Source: an uncultured Acetatifactor sp.
Lineage (GTDB): Bacteria; Bacillota; Clostridia; Lachnospirales; Lachnospiraceae
DNA: 64,000 nucleotides
NCBI GenBank assembly: GCA_949840885.1
Contig: CATKYJ010000004.1
Location: 62,001-126,000 of the forward strand
Direction of reading: 5' to 3'
Under the pieces are notes generated by a model. It saw nothing but the letters and a program-made list of their open reading frames with translations, was not told where the DNA came from and searched no databases. Every line of letters starts with the position of its first letter. Positions within the stretch are counted from its first letter, which is position 1. The translations under genes were made by a program, and so were the position numbers. This document shows positions 17,145 through 27,688 of the stretch, piece after piece.

Positions 17145-19127
17145 TCAGTCCGTCTTGACCTTTAAACAGCGCACGGCATTCAGCACCGCCAGCACCATGA
17201 CGCCCACATCCGCAAAGATGGCAAGCCACATATTGGCCAGGCCTATGGCTCCCAAAAGCAGGCAGGCGGCCTTAACGGCCAGGGCGAATACGATGTTTTC
17301 GTAGACGATGCGCAGGCATTTCCGGGAGATCTGTATGGCCAGAGCCAATTTCATGGGATTGTCGTCCATGAGCACGATGTCCGCCGCCTCGATGGCCGCG
17401 TCAGACCCAAGCGCCCCCATGGCCACGCCGATATCCGCCCGGGACAACACCGGCGCATCGTTGATGCCGTCCCCCGCGAAAGCCAGATTCTCCCTGGGGC
17501 CTTTCCTGGCCAGCAGCTCCTCCACTGCCTGTACCTTGTCGGCAGGCAACAGTTCGCTCTTCACCTGGTCCAGGCCTAGCTTCTTTGCTACATGCTCCGC
17601 CGTGAGCCTGCTGTCCCCGGTGAGCATGACGGTTCTTTTCACGCCCGCTGCTTTCAGGGCAGTAATGGCATCCTTTGCCTGCTCCTTGACCACATCGGCT
17701 ATCAGGATATAGCCCGCGTAGGTTCCGTCCACTGCCACATGGACGATGGTGCCGATCTGCTGCGTCTTTTCATAGGAGAGATGCAGGCTTTCCATGAGCC
17801 TTGCGTTGCCCGCCGCCACGCCTGCGCCCTCCACCAATGCCTTTACGCCATGGCCGCTGATCTCCTCCACATCGGACACAAGGGCGGGATGGATTTCTTT
17901 GCCATAAGCTTCTTTCAGGCTCCTGCTGATGGGATGGTTGGAATAGCTCTCGGCGTAGGCCGCCAGTTCCAGCAGACGGTCCCGGGCAGCCTGCTTCTCG
18001 TTCCCGGCTGCGGAGCCGCTTTCCTCCAGCTGCTTCTCCCCATCCTCCATCTGTCTGACTTTTTGCACGAACTCCGCCGCCGGGCAGACTTCCGTCACCT
18101 GGAAAACGCCTTTCGTCAGCGTGCCGGTCTTGTCGAAGACCACATACTTGGTCCGGGCCAGGGCCTCCAGATAGTTGGACCCTTTCACCAGAATTCCGCA
18201 GGAGGAAGCCCCGCCGATGCCCCCGAAAAAGCTTAACGGAATGGAAATCACCAAAGCGCAGGGGCAGCTAATGACCAGGAAAGTCAACGCCCGTATGACC
18301 CAGGTGCTCCAGTTCGCCGGATTTCCCAGGAGCAGGTTGACCACAGACGGAATCACCGCCAGCGCCAGGGCGCTATAGCACACAGCTGGCGTGTAATACC
18401 TGGCGAACTTGGTGATGAAATTCTCTGTCCGCGCTTTCTTCATGCTGGAATTCTCCACCAGATCCAGGATTTTTGACACGGTAGATTCCCCGAATTCCTT
18501 GGTGGTGCGAATCCGCAGCAGGCCCGTAAGGTTCACGCAGCCGCTGATGATCTCCTCCCCCTCCCGTACCTCCCTGGGCACGCTCTCCCCGGTGAGGGCG
18601 CTGGTGTTCAGGGTGGAAGCCCCCTGCGTCACCACGCCGTCAATGGGCACCTTTTCCCCGGGCTGCACCAGAATCACCGTCCCCACTTCCACCTCATCCG
18701 GGTCCACCTGTTCCAGATTGCCCTCCTCGTCCTCGATGTTGGCATAGTCGGGACGGATGTCCATGAGGGCGCTGATATTCTTCCGGCTCTTTCCTACCGC
18801 TACGGCCTGGAACAGCTCGCCGATCTGGTAGAAGAGCATGACGGCCACTCCCTCGGCGAACTCGCCCTCCAGGCCCTTGCTCTCATTGTAGACGCCAAGC
18901 AGCATGGCGCCCACCGTGGCCACCGCCATCAGGAAGTTCTCATCGAAGACTTCCCCATGGCAGATGCCAAGCACCGCCTTGCGCAGGATGTCATAGCCTA
19001 TGATAAAATAGGGCACCAGGTACAGCGCAAACCGCAGATACCCCTGCACGGGCACAAAGTGCAGCGCCGCCATGAGCACTGCCGCTATGATGATGCGGTA
19101 CAAAACTTTTTTCTGTTTCTTTGTCAT
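17145..19127 (-). CDS. Heavy-metal translocating P-type ATPase (Zn/Cd/Co type)
   Basis: SCPCALVISIP, DKTGTLTKG, GDGINDAPVLSRADIGVAMG; no N-terminal HMA domain. Confidence 0.93.
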   Translation of the reverse strand: MTKKQKKVLYRIIIAAVLMAALHFVPVQGYLRFALYLVPYFIIGYDILRKAVLGICHGEVFDENFLMAVATVGAMLLGVYNESKGLEGEFAEGVAVMLFYQIGELFQAVAVGKSRKNISALMDIRPDYANIEDEEGNLEQVDPDEVEVGTVILVQPGEKVPIDGVVTQGASTLNTSALTGESVPREVREGEEIISGCVNLTGLLRIRTTKEFGESTVSKILDLVENSSMKKARTENFITKFARYYTPAVCYSALALAVIPSVVNLLLGNPANWSTWVIRALTFLVISCPCALVISIPLSFFGGIGGASSCGILVKGSNYLEALARTKYVVFDKTGTLTKGVFQVTEVCPAAEFVQKVRQMEDGEKQLEESGSAAGNEKQAARDRLLELAAYAESYSNHPISRSLKEAYGKEIHPALVSDVEEISGHGVKALVEGAGVAAGNARLMESLHLSYEKTQQIGTIVHVAVDGTYAGYILIADVVKEQAKDAITALKAAGVKRTVMLTGDSRLTAEHVAKKLGLDQVKSELLPADKVQAVEELLARKGPRENLAFAGDGINDAPVLSRADIGVAMGALGSDAAIEAADIVLMDDNPMKLALAIQISRKCLRIVYENIVFALAVKAACLLLGAIGLANMWLAIFADVGVMVLAVLNAVRCLKVKTD

Positions 19128-19362
19128 ATCGTTGTCCTACCTTTCCCATAACCGCTCCCCAGGTGAGAGCGCTCCCTTTTGCACTGTCTGCCGCATGCCC
19201 CGCTTCGCCGATTCCAACTCCACTCGCCTCAGTCGCCTGTATGGCCGAAATCCTGATACAGACTCCCATCCCCGCCAGATTCCGCGTTTTGGCCGCGCCC
19301 CAGACATGCCGCGTCCTCCCGATGAAAAAGAACCGCCGAAGCGATTCTTTTTGCAGTTCTCT

Positions 19363-19584
19363 TCAGTCCAGAAAAATCTCGCAGTCGTCCTCCACTTTCT
19401 TGCAGGCCTTGCGCACGGACTCCATGACGGCTTTTTCGTCCGCGCCCTCCGCGAATTCCACTTTCATCTTCTGAGTCATAAAGCTGACTGTTGCTCCCTG
19501 GACGCCCTCCACCTTTTTTGCCGCGTCCTCCATCTTCAGTGCACAGTTCGCGCAGTCTACCTCGATTTTGTATGTTTTCTTCAT
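19363..19584 (-). CDS. Standalone heavy-metal-associated (HMA) domain protein
   Basis: 73 aa with KIEVDCANCALKMEDAAKKVEGV (CxxC). Confidence 0.88.
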   Translation of the reverse strand: MKKTYKIEVDCANCALKMEDAAKKVEGVQGATVSFMTQKMKVEFAEGADEKAVMESVRKACKKVEDDCEIFLD

Positions 19585-19633
19585 AAGTCCTGTCTCCTCC
19601 TCACTTTGCTCTTATATCAATGGCATGTTCTTT

Positions 19634-19655
19634 CATATGAACCATTGTTCATATG
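19634..19655. promoter_or_regulatory. Inverted repeat resembling an ArsR/SmtB-family metal-sensor operator
   Basis: CATATGAAC-catt-GTTCATATG, perfect 9-bp arms, 50 nt upstream of the HMA gene. Confidence 0.6.
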
Positions 19656-19944
19656 TTTATATTACCATATCCTACAGGAATGTCAAGCGTTATTTGAAGT
19701 TTTTTAGATCCCAGTCAATGTATGCTGCCTGTCAGGACGCAAAGCGAGCAGACATTCGCAGGCCCTCTGCCCGCATGCTTTATGGCGACAGCCATTATGC
19801 AGAAGCTGCTTAAACGCCGAAAACATCCTCGTTTATCTGCGCAATCAAAAATGCAAGGTATATAAGGACTATGCCATACCACAGCACTTGCTACCGTTAA
19901 GGTATAAGCAGAAAATTTATGCGCAACTGTAGCTAAATGAAAAG

Positions 19945-19980
19945 AAGCCCTGAGGCAGATTAACCACCTGAGGGCTTTTT
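19945..19980 (+). terminator. Terminator-like hairpin with T tract
   Basis: AAGCCCTGAGG...CCTGAGGGCTTTTT (one G:G mismatch). Confidence 0.55.
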
Positions 19981-20243
19981 CATTATAACAAAAACATCAA
20001 GCACATTTTCATGAGGCGAAAGGGCGCAGTCTATCAATATAAGGAATTCTGATGAAAAAAGTTCAATGCTCCAATTGATTTGTCCTGTCAGCCATGAATG
20101 TTTCTAAACACACCTTAGTAGATTTTCTCGGTATCCTGCTATAGTACAGAGGATATCCATAATGTTTTGAAAATATAGAGGGGTACGCACGAATAACGAT
20201 AACAAATGGACTGTCGCGCCATTTCCGTTTTCGTCAGATAACC

Positions 20244-20633
20244 TTATCCTTCGGCATCTTCATATATTATCGCGATCTGCGCAGTCCCCTCGTCTCCAAA
20301 ACACTGCGAAACAGCCGCTGACAGTTCCTCTTTCTCAGAATCGCTCATTTCTTCTTCCATAACGATAAACACGCTTACGATGCTTGTCCCATTGTCCGAA
20401 CTCCCTACCAGTACAGAGGCTTCCCCTACCTTGTCAAAACTGCACAGGTAGCTTTGCACTTCTAGCCCTTTGATCCGGAACTCATCTTCCGTATCCAGTT
20501 TTCCGCGTATATTGTTGTCCGGCTCCCTTGAAGCGGCCAAAAAGACAGCGCCGCCCAGGATACACATAGTCAAAAATATGGTTAAAACAGTAGCTTTTCC
20601 TGCAAAATTCATTTGTTTCATGGATTGTCTCAC
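20244..20633 (-). CDS. Small membrane-anchored protein, unknown function
   Basis: 129 aa, one N-terminal TM; start overlaps the stop of the upstream histidine kinase. Confidence 0.7.
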   Translation of the reverse strand: MRQSMKQMNFAGKATVLTIFLTMCILGGAVFLAASREPDNNIRGKLDTEDEFRIKGLEVQSYLCSFDKVGEASVLVGSSDNGTSIVSVFIVMEEEMSDSEKEELSAAVSQCFGDEGTAQIAIIYEDAEG

Positions 20634-21970
20634 ACCTCCTTGTCTCCAAATGCCGTTAAATAGATTTCAACGCTAAATTCTCCATCCTTTTCATTTGTGC
20701 GCATATTTCCGCCATAGCCCTCCAGCACCTTTTGGATGCTGCACATGCCGAAGCCGTGAAGTTCTTTATCCGCTTTTGTAGTCCCAAAGGACAACTTCCC
20801 GGGAGCCGCCTTTCCTGCCAGGGCGGAATTGGAAAGGGATACCATCAGCATCCGCTCCCGCCTGGCGCACTGCAGACGGAGCCAGCGCTCTCCTGTGGGG
20901 CACTTCCCGGCAGCCTCTATGGCATTGTCCAAGAGATTTGAAAACAGCGCGCACACTTCCGGAAAAGACAGCGCCAGCCCGCTCATGTCGTCGCAATGGC
21001 AGTCCACCTGAACCTGAGCGCTCCCGGCCTCCTGAAACTTCGTGCTCAGAACCAGATTCATGGCCTCATGGTTGCTCCAGACAGCGCCATTGCTGTCAGC
21101 CAGCTTCCCGGCAATCCGTGCAACATACTCACTTGCGTCTTCCGATTTCCCCTGCTCCAGCATTGCGCCAATGACACGCATGTGGTTCTTCATATCGTGA
21201 ACCAGAATCATGCGCTCGTTATATGCGGCGAAAAGCTGCTCATACTGCCGTTCCAGCATGGACGATTTCAGTTCCTGTATTTTTACGGACAAATCAGCCT
21301 CCTGCTTCAGCAAAACCAACAGGCCCGCCAGAAACAGCAGGAAACAGCACAAAAGGAATCCCGCCCACCGCCCCAGCGCCTGGCCGGGAAATCCCTGAAA
21401 GCACAGGATGGAGAGCAGCATCGGAACCGTCAGAATCAGCCAAAGCTTCCGGTATTTGAGAAGTTCCCACTTTCTCCCGGCAATCCACCGTTTCAAGCCA
21501 ATGCCCGCAGGTATCATCCCCACAGTCCATACAAGAAAATAGCATGCGCCCCTTGCATCCACAGGCAATAACACGCTTTTCAGTTCTGACGGATTCCCCA
21601 GCAGCAGGAAAAAAGTCCGGACAAGATAATCGCCCAGAATCAGGCTGCACCATCCCAGCAGGTTCAGTCCAAAAGCATCGGCAAGACTGCAGAGATAGAA
21701 AACTGCAGTTCCCACTGTCATAATCAGGATTACTGCCATCCCTATGATAAAAGAGAGCAGAAACGGATCCGGCCCTCCGCCCCACAGGCTTGCCGACAGT
21801 CTGGCCGCCGCAGCCAAACCAATCAGCGCAGCCTCCCCCAGCTTTTTGCGTCTGCCCTGCCAGGCAGAAGAGAAAAGGCCGTCTGCCAGCTGCAACACGA
21901 ACCATGCCTGTACCGCAAAAAACAACAGTTCACTTCCATAGTAAAATCCTTTCATTCCTCTGTCCTCCAA
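20630..21970 (-). CDS. GHKL-type sensor histidine kinase (AgrC/NatK-like)
   Basis: Multi-TM N-terminus, HDMKNHMRVIGAML H-box, NLLDNAIEAAGK N-box, HGFGMCSIQKVLEGYGG. Confidence 0.9.
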   Translation of the reverse strand: MEDRGMKGFYYGSELLFFAVQAWFVLQLADGLFSSAWQGRRKKLGEAALIGLAAAARLSASLWGGGPDPFLLSFIIGMAVILIMTVGTAVFYLCSLADAFGLNLLGWCSLILGDYLVRTFFLLLGNPSELKSVLLPVDARGACYFLVWTVGMIPAGIGLKRWIAGRKWELLKYRKLWLILTVPMLLSILCFQGFPGQALGRWAGFLLCCFLLFLAGLLVLLKQEADLSVKIQELKSSMLERQYEQLFAAYNERMILVHDMKNHMRVIGAMLEQGKSEDASEYVARIAGKLADSNGAVWSNHEAMNLVLSTKFQEAGSAQVQVDCHCDDMSGLALSFPEVCALFSNLLDNAIEAAGKCPTGERWLRLQCARRERMLMVSLSNSALAGKAAPGKLSFGTTKADKELHGFGMCSIQKVLEGYGGNMRTNEKDGEFSVEIYLTAFGDKEV

Positions 21971-22668
21971 TATTCTGCCATTTTGTCCAGCACCCTGGTC
22001 TTCGCGTACCTGCTGACAGGGAGGACGCTCCCGTCCCGCAGGGTAACGTCCAGTCTTTCAAGGGAGATCAGGTGCTCCAAATTTATGACCATTCCTCTGT
22101 TGATCATGACAAAGCGCTCCGGGGAAAGGCGGCTGAAAACATTTTCCAGCGTGTCCCGCTCTCGATACAGCCTGCCATTTTGACAGTGAAATATGGTATA
22201 TTTCTTTTCCTTTTCCAGATACAGGATGGAATCCACAGATATTTTGCGTCCGCTCACCCCTGTAGCGATGTAATAATATTCTTCCCTGTCCGCCTCCCTC
22301 TCCCCGCAGACCCGCTCCAGAATCAATCGCAATTCCGCCCGGTAATCGTCTTTCAGGATATAATAGTATACGCCAAGCCGGATCCCCGGAAGCGCAAACC
22401 TCTCGTAGGCGGTAAGCAGCACAATCCTTGCCCCTGGCTGGAAAGCCAGCACCTTTTCCGACAGCTCCAGGCCGTTCATTCCCGGCATTTCCACGTCCAG
22501 AAAGTAGAGGTTGAAACCTGGCTGCCCGCCCAGCAAGTCCAGCAATTCGCTGCCGTAACCGCGCCAGACTCTCACGGGCTCTTCCTTAGACGCAAAGAAG
22601 CGCTCTATCTCTTTCTCCACCATCTCCGCAAAAAAGAGGTCATCGTCCACAACTGCTATGCGCATCAT
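21952..22668 (-). CDS. LytTR-family response regulator
   Basis: Receiver (IAVVDDDLFFAEM, NLYFLDVEMPGMNG) and LytTR output (RFVMINRGMVINLEHLISLE). Confidence 0.92.
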   Translation of the reverse strand: MMRIAVVDDDLFFAEMVEKEIERFFASKEEPVRVWRGYGSELLDLLGGQPGFNLYFLDVEMPGMNGLELSEKVLAFQPGARIVLLTAYERFALPGIRLGVYYYILKDDYRAELRLILERVCGEREADREEYYYIATGVSGRKISVDSILYLEKEKKYTIFHCQNGRLYRERDTLENVFSRLSPERFVMINRGMVINLEHLISLERLDVTLRDGSVLPVSRYAKTRVLDKMAEYWRTEE

Positions 22669-22779
22669 ACTGCTTTAAACTCGCTTTCCTGACAGATTTG
22701 TCTTCAATACAGGAAAAGTATAAGCTAATTTTCCCCGCCGTGCAACCCTGTGGCCCTGAACAGTCTCCTTTTGGCCTTA

Positions 22780-22880
22780 AATGGCAGGGGTAGGCTTAAC
22801 GCAACGCCATTGCCGACATTGATAGGCTGGCGCAAGAACGCTTTGAAAGGCTCATAGAGAGCATGAAACAGACACAGGGC
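22780..22880 (+). pseudogene. TnpV-like transposon protein remnant
   Basis: 22806-22880 translates as AIADIDRLAQERFERLIESMKQTQG, matching the recalled TnpV stretch (YLADIDRQAQERFERLIEGMKQAQG); a second frame upstream reads GRLN, consistent with a frameshifted fragment. Confidence 0.65.
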
Positions 22881-22945
22881 AAGGAAATGAACAATCTTGA
22901 AAAACAAGAAAATGAAAATAGCAGTTATGAAAAGTTCCAAAAAGG

Positions 22946-22987
22946 AAGCCATGACGGTAGGCATGATTTCCTCTGCCGTCATGGCTT
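22946..22987. repeat. Perfect 12-bp inverted repeat hairpin next to the TnpV remnant
   Basis: AAGCCATGACGG (22946-22957) / CCGTCATGGCTT (22976-22987). Confidence 0.7.
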
Positions 22988-23082
22988 TTCGTTCGATATT
23001 ATCGCCATCATTATCATCGCCGCCGGCGGCGTTCCCTCCCTTATCCGCCCGAAGCAGGAAGACATCTTTATGATGCTTGGTC

Positions 23083-24648
<1,566 letters not shown>

Positions 24649-24788
24649 TTCTGTACAATATCAGATTCATTTTTTATCCCATGCCTTTAGTATACTTGAA
24701 AACCTGATTCTGTACAAGTGAACTTTTTCTAAAGCGAGAGCAGTACGGGGAAAACAGGATTTCCGTAAACGGGCCTGCACCTATAAAA

Positions 24789-24822
24789 ATTCCGGGCAAG
24801 CTACCCTGCCCGGAATCCTTTT
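24789..24822 (-). terminator. Intrinsic terminator downstream of htrA
   Basis: ATTCCGGGCA-agctaccc-TGCCCGGAAT perfect 10-bp stem; TTTTTATA follows on the minus strand. Confidence 0.85.
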
Positions 24823-24862
24823 TCTCTGTTGTCTTTCCTGCTCTATCCTTTTGCGCCGCTTA

Positions 24863-26203
24863 TTACTCCGTAGGCCGATACCCCAGCGTGACCTCCAGTT
24901 CCACGTCCTCGTACTGGCCGTTCTGGACACGCTTTACGGTCACCGGGACGGTCTCTCCGGCCTTATAGTATCCCACAAGGTTCTTCAGTTCTTCCCGGGT
25001 GGAGACTTTCTGTCCGTCAAATTTCACGATGACATCGCCGTGCCGGATGCCCGCCTGCTCTGCCGCGGAGCCCTCTGCCACATCGTACACATAGACGCCT
25101 CCGGGAATGCCCAGCATCTGGGTGATCTGATCCGTCACATCCTGCATGGTGATTCCCATATAGCCTGCCTCGTCATCCGAAGCCTTGTCCGTCCTGGTCT
25201 GGCGCTCTAAGAGATCGGCAATGATAGGGCTGGCAGAGCTGATGGGAATGGCATAGTTCATGCCCTCTACCTGGGTGGCCGCTATCTTGTTGGAGTTGAT
25301 GCCGATGACCTCGCCGTTGATATTTAACAGCGCGCCGCCGGAATTGCCGGGGTTGATGGCCGCATTGGTCTGAATAAAGGTGCCGGTGGAGCCATCGTCC
25401 AGAGTCATCTCCCGGTTCAGGGCACTGATGATACCGTTGGTGACAGACTGTCCATAGCCTAACGCATTTCCGATTGCGATAACAGGCGTGCCCAGTTTCA
25501 GACTGTCGCTGTCTCCCATGGCGGCAATGGTTATGGCTTTCCTCGTCTCCTCAGACACATCCTCCAGCTTCACCGAGATGACCGCCAGATCCATGTCCGC
25601 GTCCGTGCCCTTGATATGGGCCTGGGCCACAGAACCGTCGATAAAGGTCACATCCAGGGAATCCATGCCCTGCACCACATGGTTGTTGGACACGATCAAA
25701 AGCTCGTTCTCATTCTCGGCTACGATGATGCCGGAGCCGCTGGCAGCGCCCTGCTGACTGTACTGCTGGCCCCAGAACGTAGTTCCGGTCTGGGTGTAAT
25801 TGTTCACGATGGACACCATGGCCGGCATCACATCCTCCACCACATCGGAGATGTCAGAATTCACATATGTGATGTTGTTCACATTCTTCAGCCAGGACTC
25901 TCCCGTGGTATCCGGCAGTTTGGGCTGGGCTGCATCCTCCCCTGCCTCCGCAGTGGCTTTATCGCCGTTTATCCGATCCACTCCCATCTGTACCGCGTAG
26001 AATCCTGCCCCGGCAAACAGGCCAAACAGCAGGCCCATTGTCATGCTCAGCAGAATCTTGCGGAAAGCTCCTTTCTTCTTTTTTCCGCCCTTAGCCGGAT
26101 CAGGAACCATGACGAAATCCGTTCTCTGATTCCCGCTGCCGTCTGTCTGGTAGGTGGAATAGCTGCCATTGTCGGAATTGGAATAAATATCGTTTTCGTA
26201 CAT
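24863..26203 (-). CDS. HtrA/DegP-like trypsin-type serine protease with PDZ domain
   Basis: N-terminal TM; catalytic SNNHVV, DMDLAVI, NPGNSGGALLN; C-terminal PDZ. Confidence 0.94.
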   Translation of the reverse strand: MYENDIYSNSDNGSYSTYQTDGSGNQRTDFVMVPDPAKGGKKKKGAFRKILLSMTMGLLFGLFAGAGFYAVQMGVDRINGDKATAEAGEDAAQPKLPDTTGESWLKNVNNITYVNSDISDVVEDVMPAMVSIVNNYTQTGTTFWGQQYSQQGAASGSGIIVAENENELLIVSNNHVVQGMDSLDVTFIDGSVAQAHIKGTDADMDLAVISVKLEDVSEETRKAITIAAMGDSDSLKLGTPVIAIGNALGYGQSVTNGIISALNREMTLDDGSTGTFIQTNAAINPGNSGGALLNINGEVIGINSNKIAATQVEGMNYAIPISSASPIIADLLERQTRTDKASDDEAGYMGITMQDVTDQITQMLGIPGGVYVYDVAEGSAAEQAGIRHGDVIVKFDGQKVSTREELKNLVGYYKAGETVPVTVKRVQNGQYEDVELEVTLGYRPTE

Positions 26204-26316
26204 AATGATTACCTCCTCTATTTTTTCGTTTCAACTTTTTGAAATTGTTGTTTTATCTTTATGTTCTTCAGTATATCTTCCAATTGTGATAAAATTGTGT
26301 TTTCCTCATGAAAGAA

Positions 26317-27456
26317 CTATGAAAAGTTTCTCCAGTATTCTATGTTTGTGGTCAGCTTTAGCACCAGGGATTGTGGGAGGCTTCTGTAATGTTTTCCCAG
26401 GAGGTAGCCGGTGTATTTAAAGGCGCACTGCAGGCAGAATGGCGGAAAGCGATGTAGGCGTTTTTCCGTTTTTAGCTGTTTCCAGGTTTCTTTTACCAGG
26501 CGCATTCCCTCGGACTCGGAGGCGGCCATCCCAAATACTTCGGGGTGCTCTGCCTGGGATACTCCGAGGTCAAAGTTTCGGCGCAGCTGCTGGATGTTCG
26601 TGTAATTGTGGGAGTGGATTACCCGGGCCTTTGCCTCGTAGGCTATTTTGTATCCGGCTTTGACTGCTTTTGCGGCGTAGAGCATGTCTTCGTTGAAGAT
26701 GCTGCGGCGGGTAAAGCCATCAAGTTTGTCGTAGATGTCTCTTCTGTAAGCCGCACATACATTGGAGCAGAAAAAGGTCTTTATGCCTAATTCCTGCAGG
26801 TCTTCCAGGCCTTTTTGGCAGGAGGTTTCAGGATAGTTGAACTTTCTGGAAATTTTCTCCAGTTCTGAGGAGTCAGCGCCCGGAAGCTGTCTGGCATAAG
26901 CCACGGCCACGTTTTGAGCCAGGGGGGCTGCCGGGCTTTCCATCGGGGATTCTGCAGAGTTCTCTGCCGATTTTTTCATCAAACTTTCCGCAAGGCTTTC
27001 CACAAGGTATCTGTCCGCCGGCATGGCGTCCTGGGTCATCATCAGGAAAATCCGGGCATCCGAATAGGCAGTGGCTTTATGTCTGGTCCCGCCATGGTCG
27101 AAATCGGCCTTGTCCAGATGGTGCACCTCCGCATTGGGGTACCTCCCGGCAAATTCCTCCTGCTTTATGAGGCAGTCGAAATGTTCCCTGCCTGTATTCA
27201 TGAGGATGATCTTATGGATGGGCACAGTCTGCTCTTTTAGTTTGTCCAGCAGGGCAAAAAGTTCCCTGCCTGGTTTATACAGGGGAATGATGACATCTAT
27301 TTTATCGTTCGACTTCATGCCCGGCTTCGATTTTGATTTCATGCCTGCTTCCGATTCTGACTTCATGCCAGACCTTAATTCTGCTTTCATGTCTTCCTTT
27401 ACATCTTTCGCGTCTGCTTTTACGTCTTTCATGTCTTCTTTTACGTCTTTCTTCAA
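26317..27456 (-). CDS. Family 2 glycosyltransferase with repetitive N-terminal extension
   Basis: DVIIPLYKPGRELFALLDKLKEQT; N-terminus MKKDVKEDMKDVKADAKDVKEDMK... is repetitive. Confidence 0.85.
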   Translation of the reverse strand: MKKDVKEDMKDVKADAKDVKEDMKAELRSGMKSESEAGMKSKSKPGMKSNDKIDVIIPLYKPGRELFALLDKLKEQTVPIHKIILMNTGREHFDCLIKQEEFAGRYPNAEVHHLDKADFDHGGTRHKATAYSDARIFLMMTQDAMPADRYLVESLAESLMKKSAENSAESPMESPAAPLAQNVAVAYARQLPGADSSELEKISRKFNYPETSCQKGLEDLQELGIKTFFCSNVCAAYRRDIYDKLDGFTRRSIFNEDMLYAAKAVKAGYKIAYEAKARVIHSHNYTNIQQLRRNFDLGVSQAEHPEVFGMAASESEGMRLVKETWKQLKTEKRLHRFPPFCLQCAFKYTGYLLGKHYRSLPQSLVLKLTTNIEYWRNFS

Positions 27457-27590
27457 AGATCCCGCTCCTTATCCTGGCCGATCTGCATATGCCCTATTTG
27501 TACTTCACACCAATGAAATATAAAGAAAACCCGCCGTGCGGCCCGCATGCCGCCGAAGCGGCAAATATCCGCATGCGGACCTGGGTATAA

Positions 27591-27617
27591 AAAAGGAGAG
27601 CACACAACTCTCCTTTT
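27591..27617 (-). terminator. Intrinsic terminator downstream of the LCP gene
   Basis: AAAAGGAGAG-cacacaa-CTCTCCTTTT, with T tract on the minus strand. Confidence 0.8.
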
Positions 27618-27688
27618 CTGCTCGCAAGTCCTGCCCGCCAGCGGCCAGATCCGCCAGCGGTTCATGCCGCTGCCCGCCCGGCCTTTTC

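Noticed and set aside
21952-22668. Agr quorum-sensing locus
   Set aside because: GHKL kinase and LytTR regulator are present, but no AgrB-like protease or AgrD peptide ORF is adjacent.
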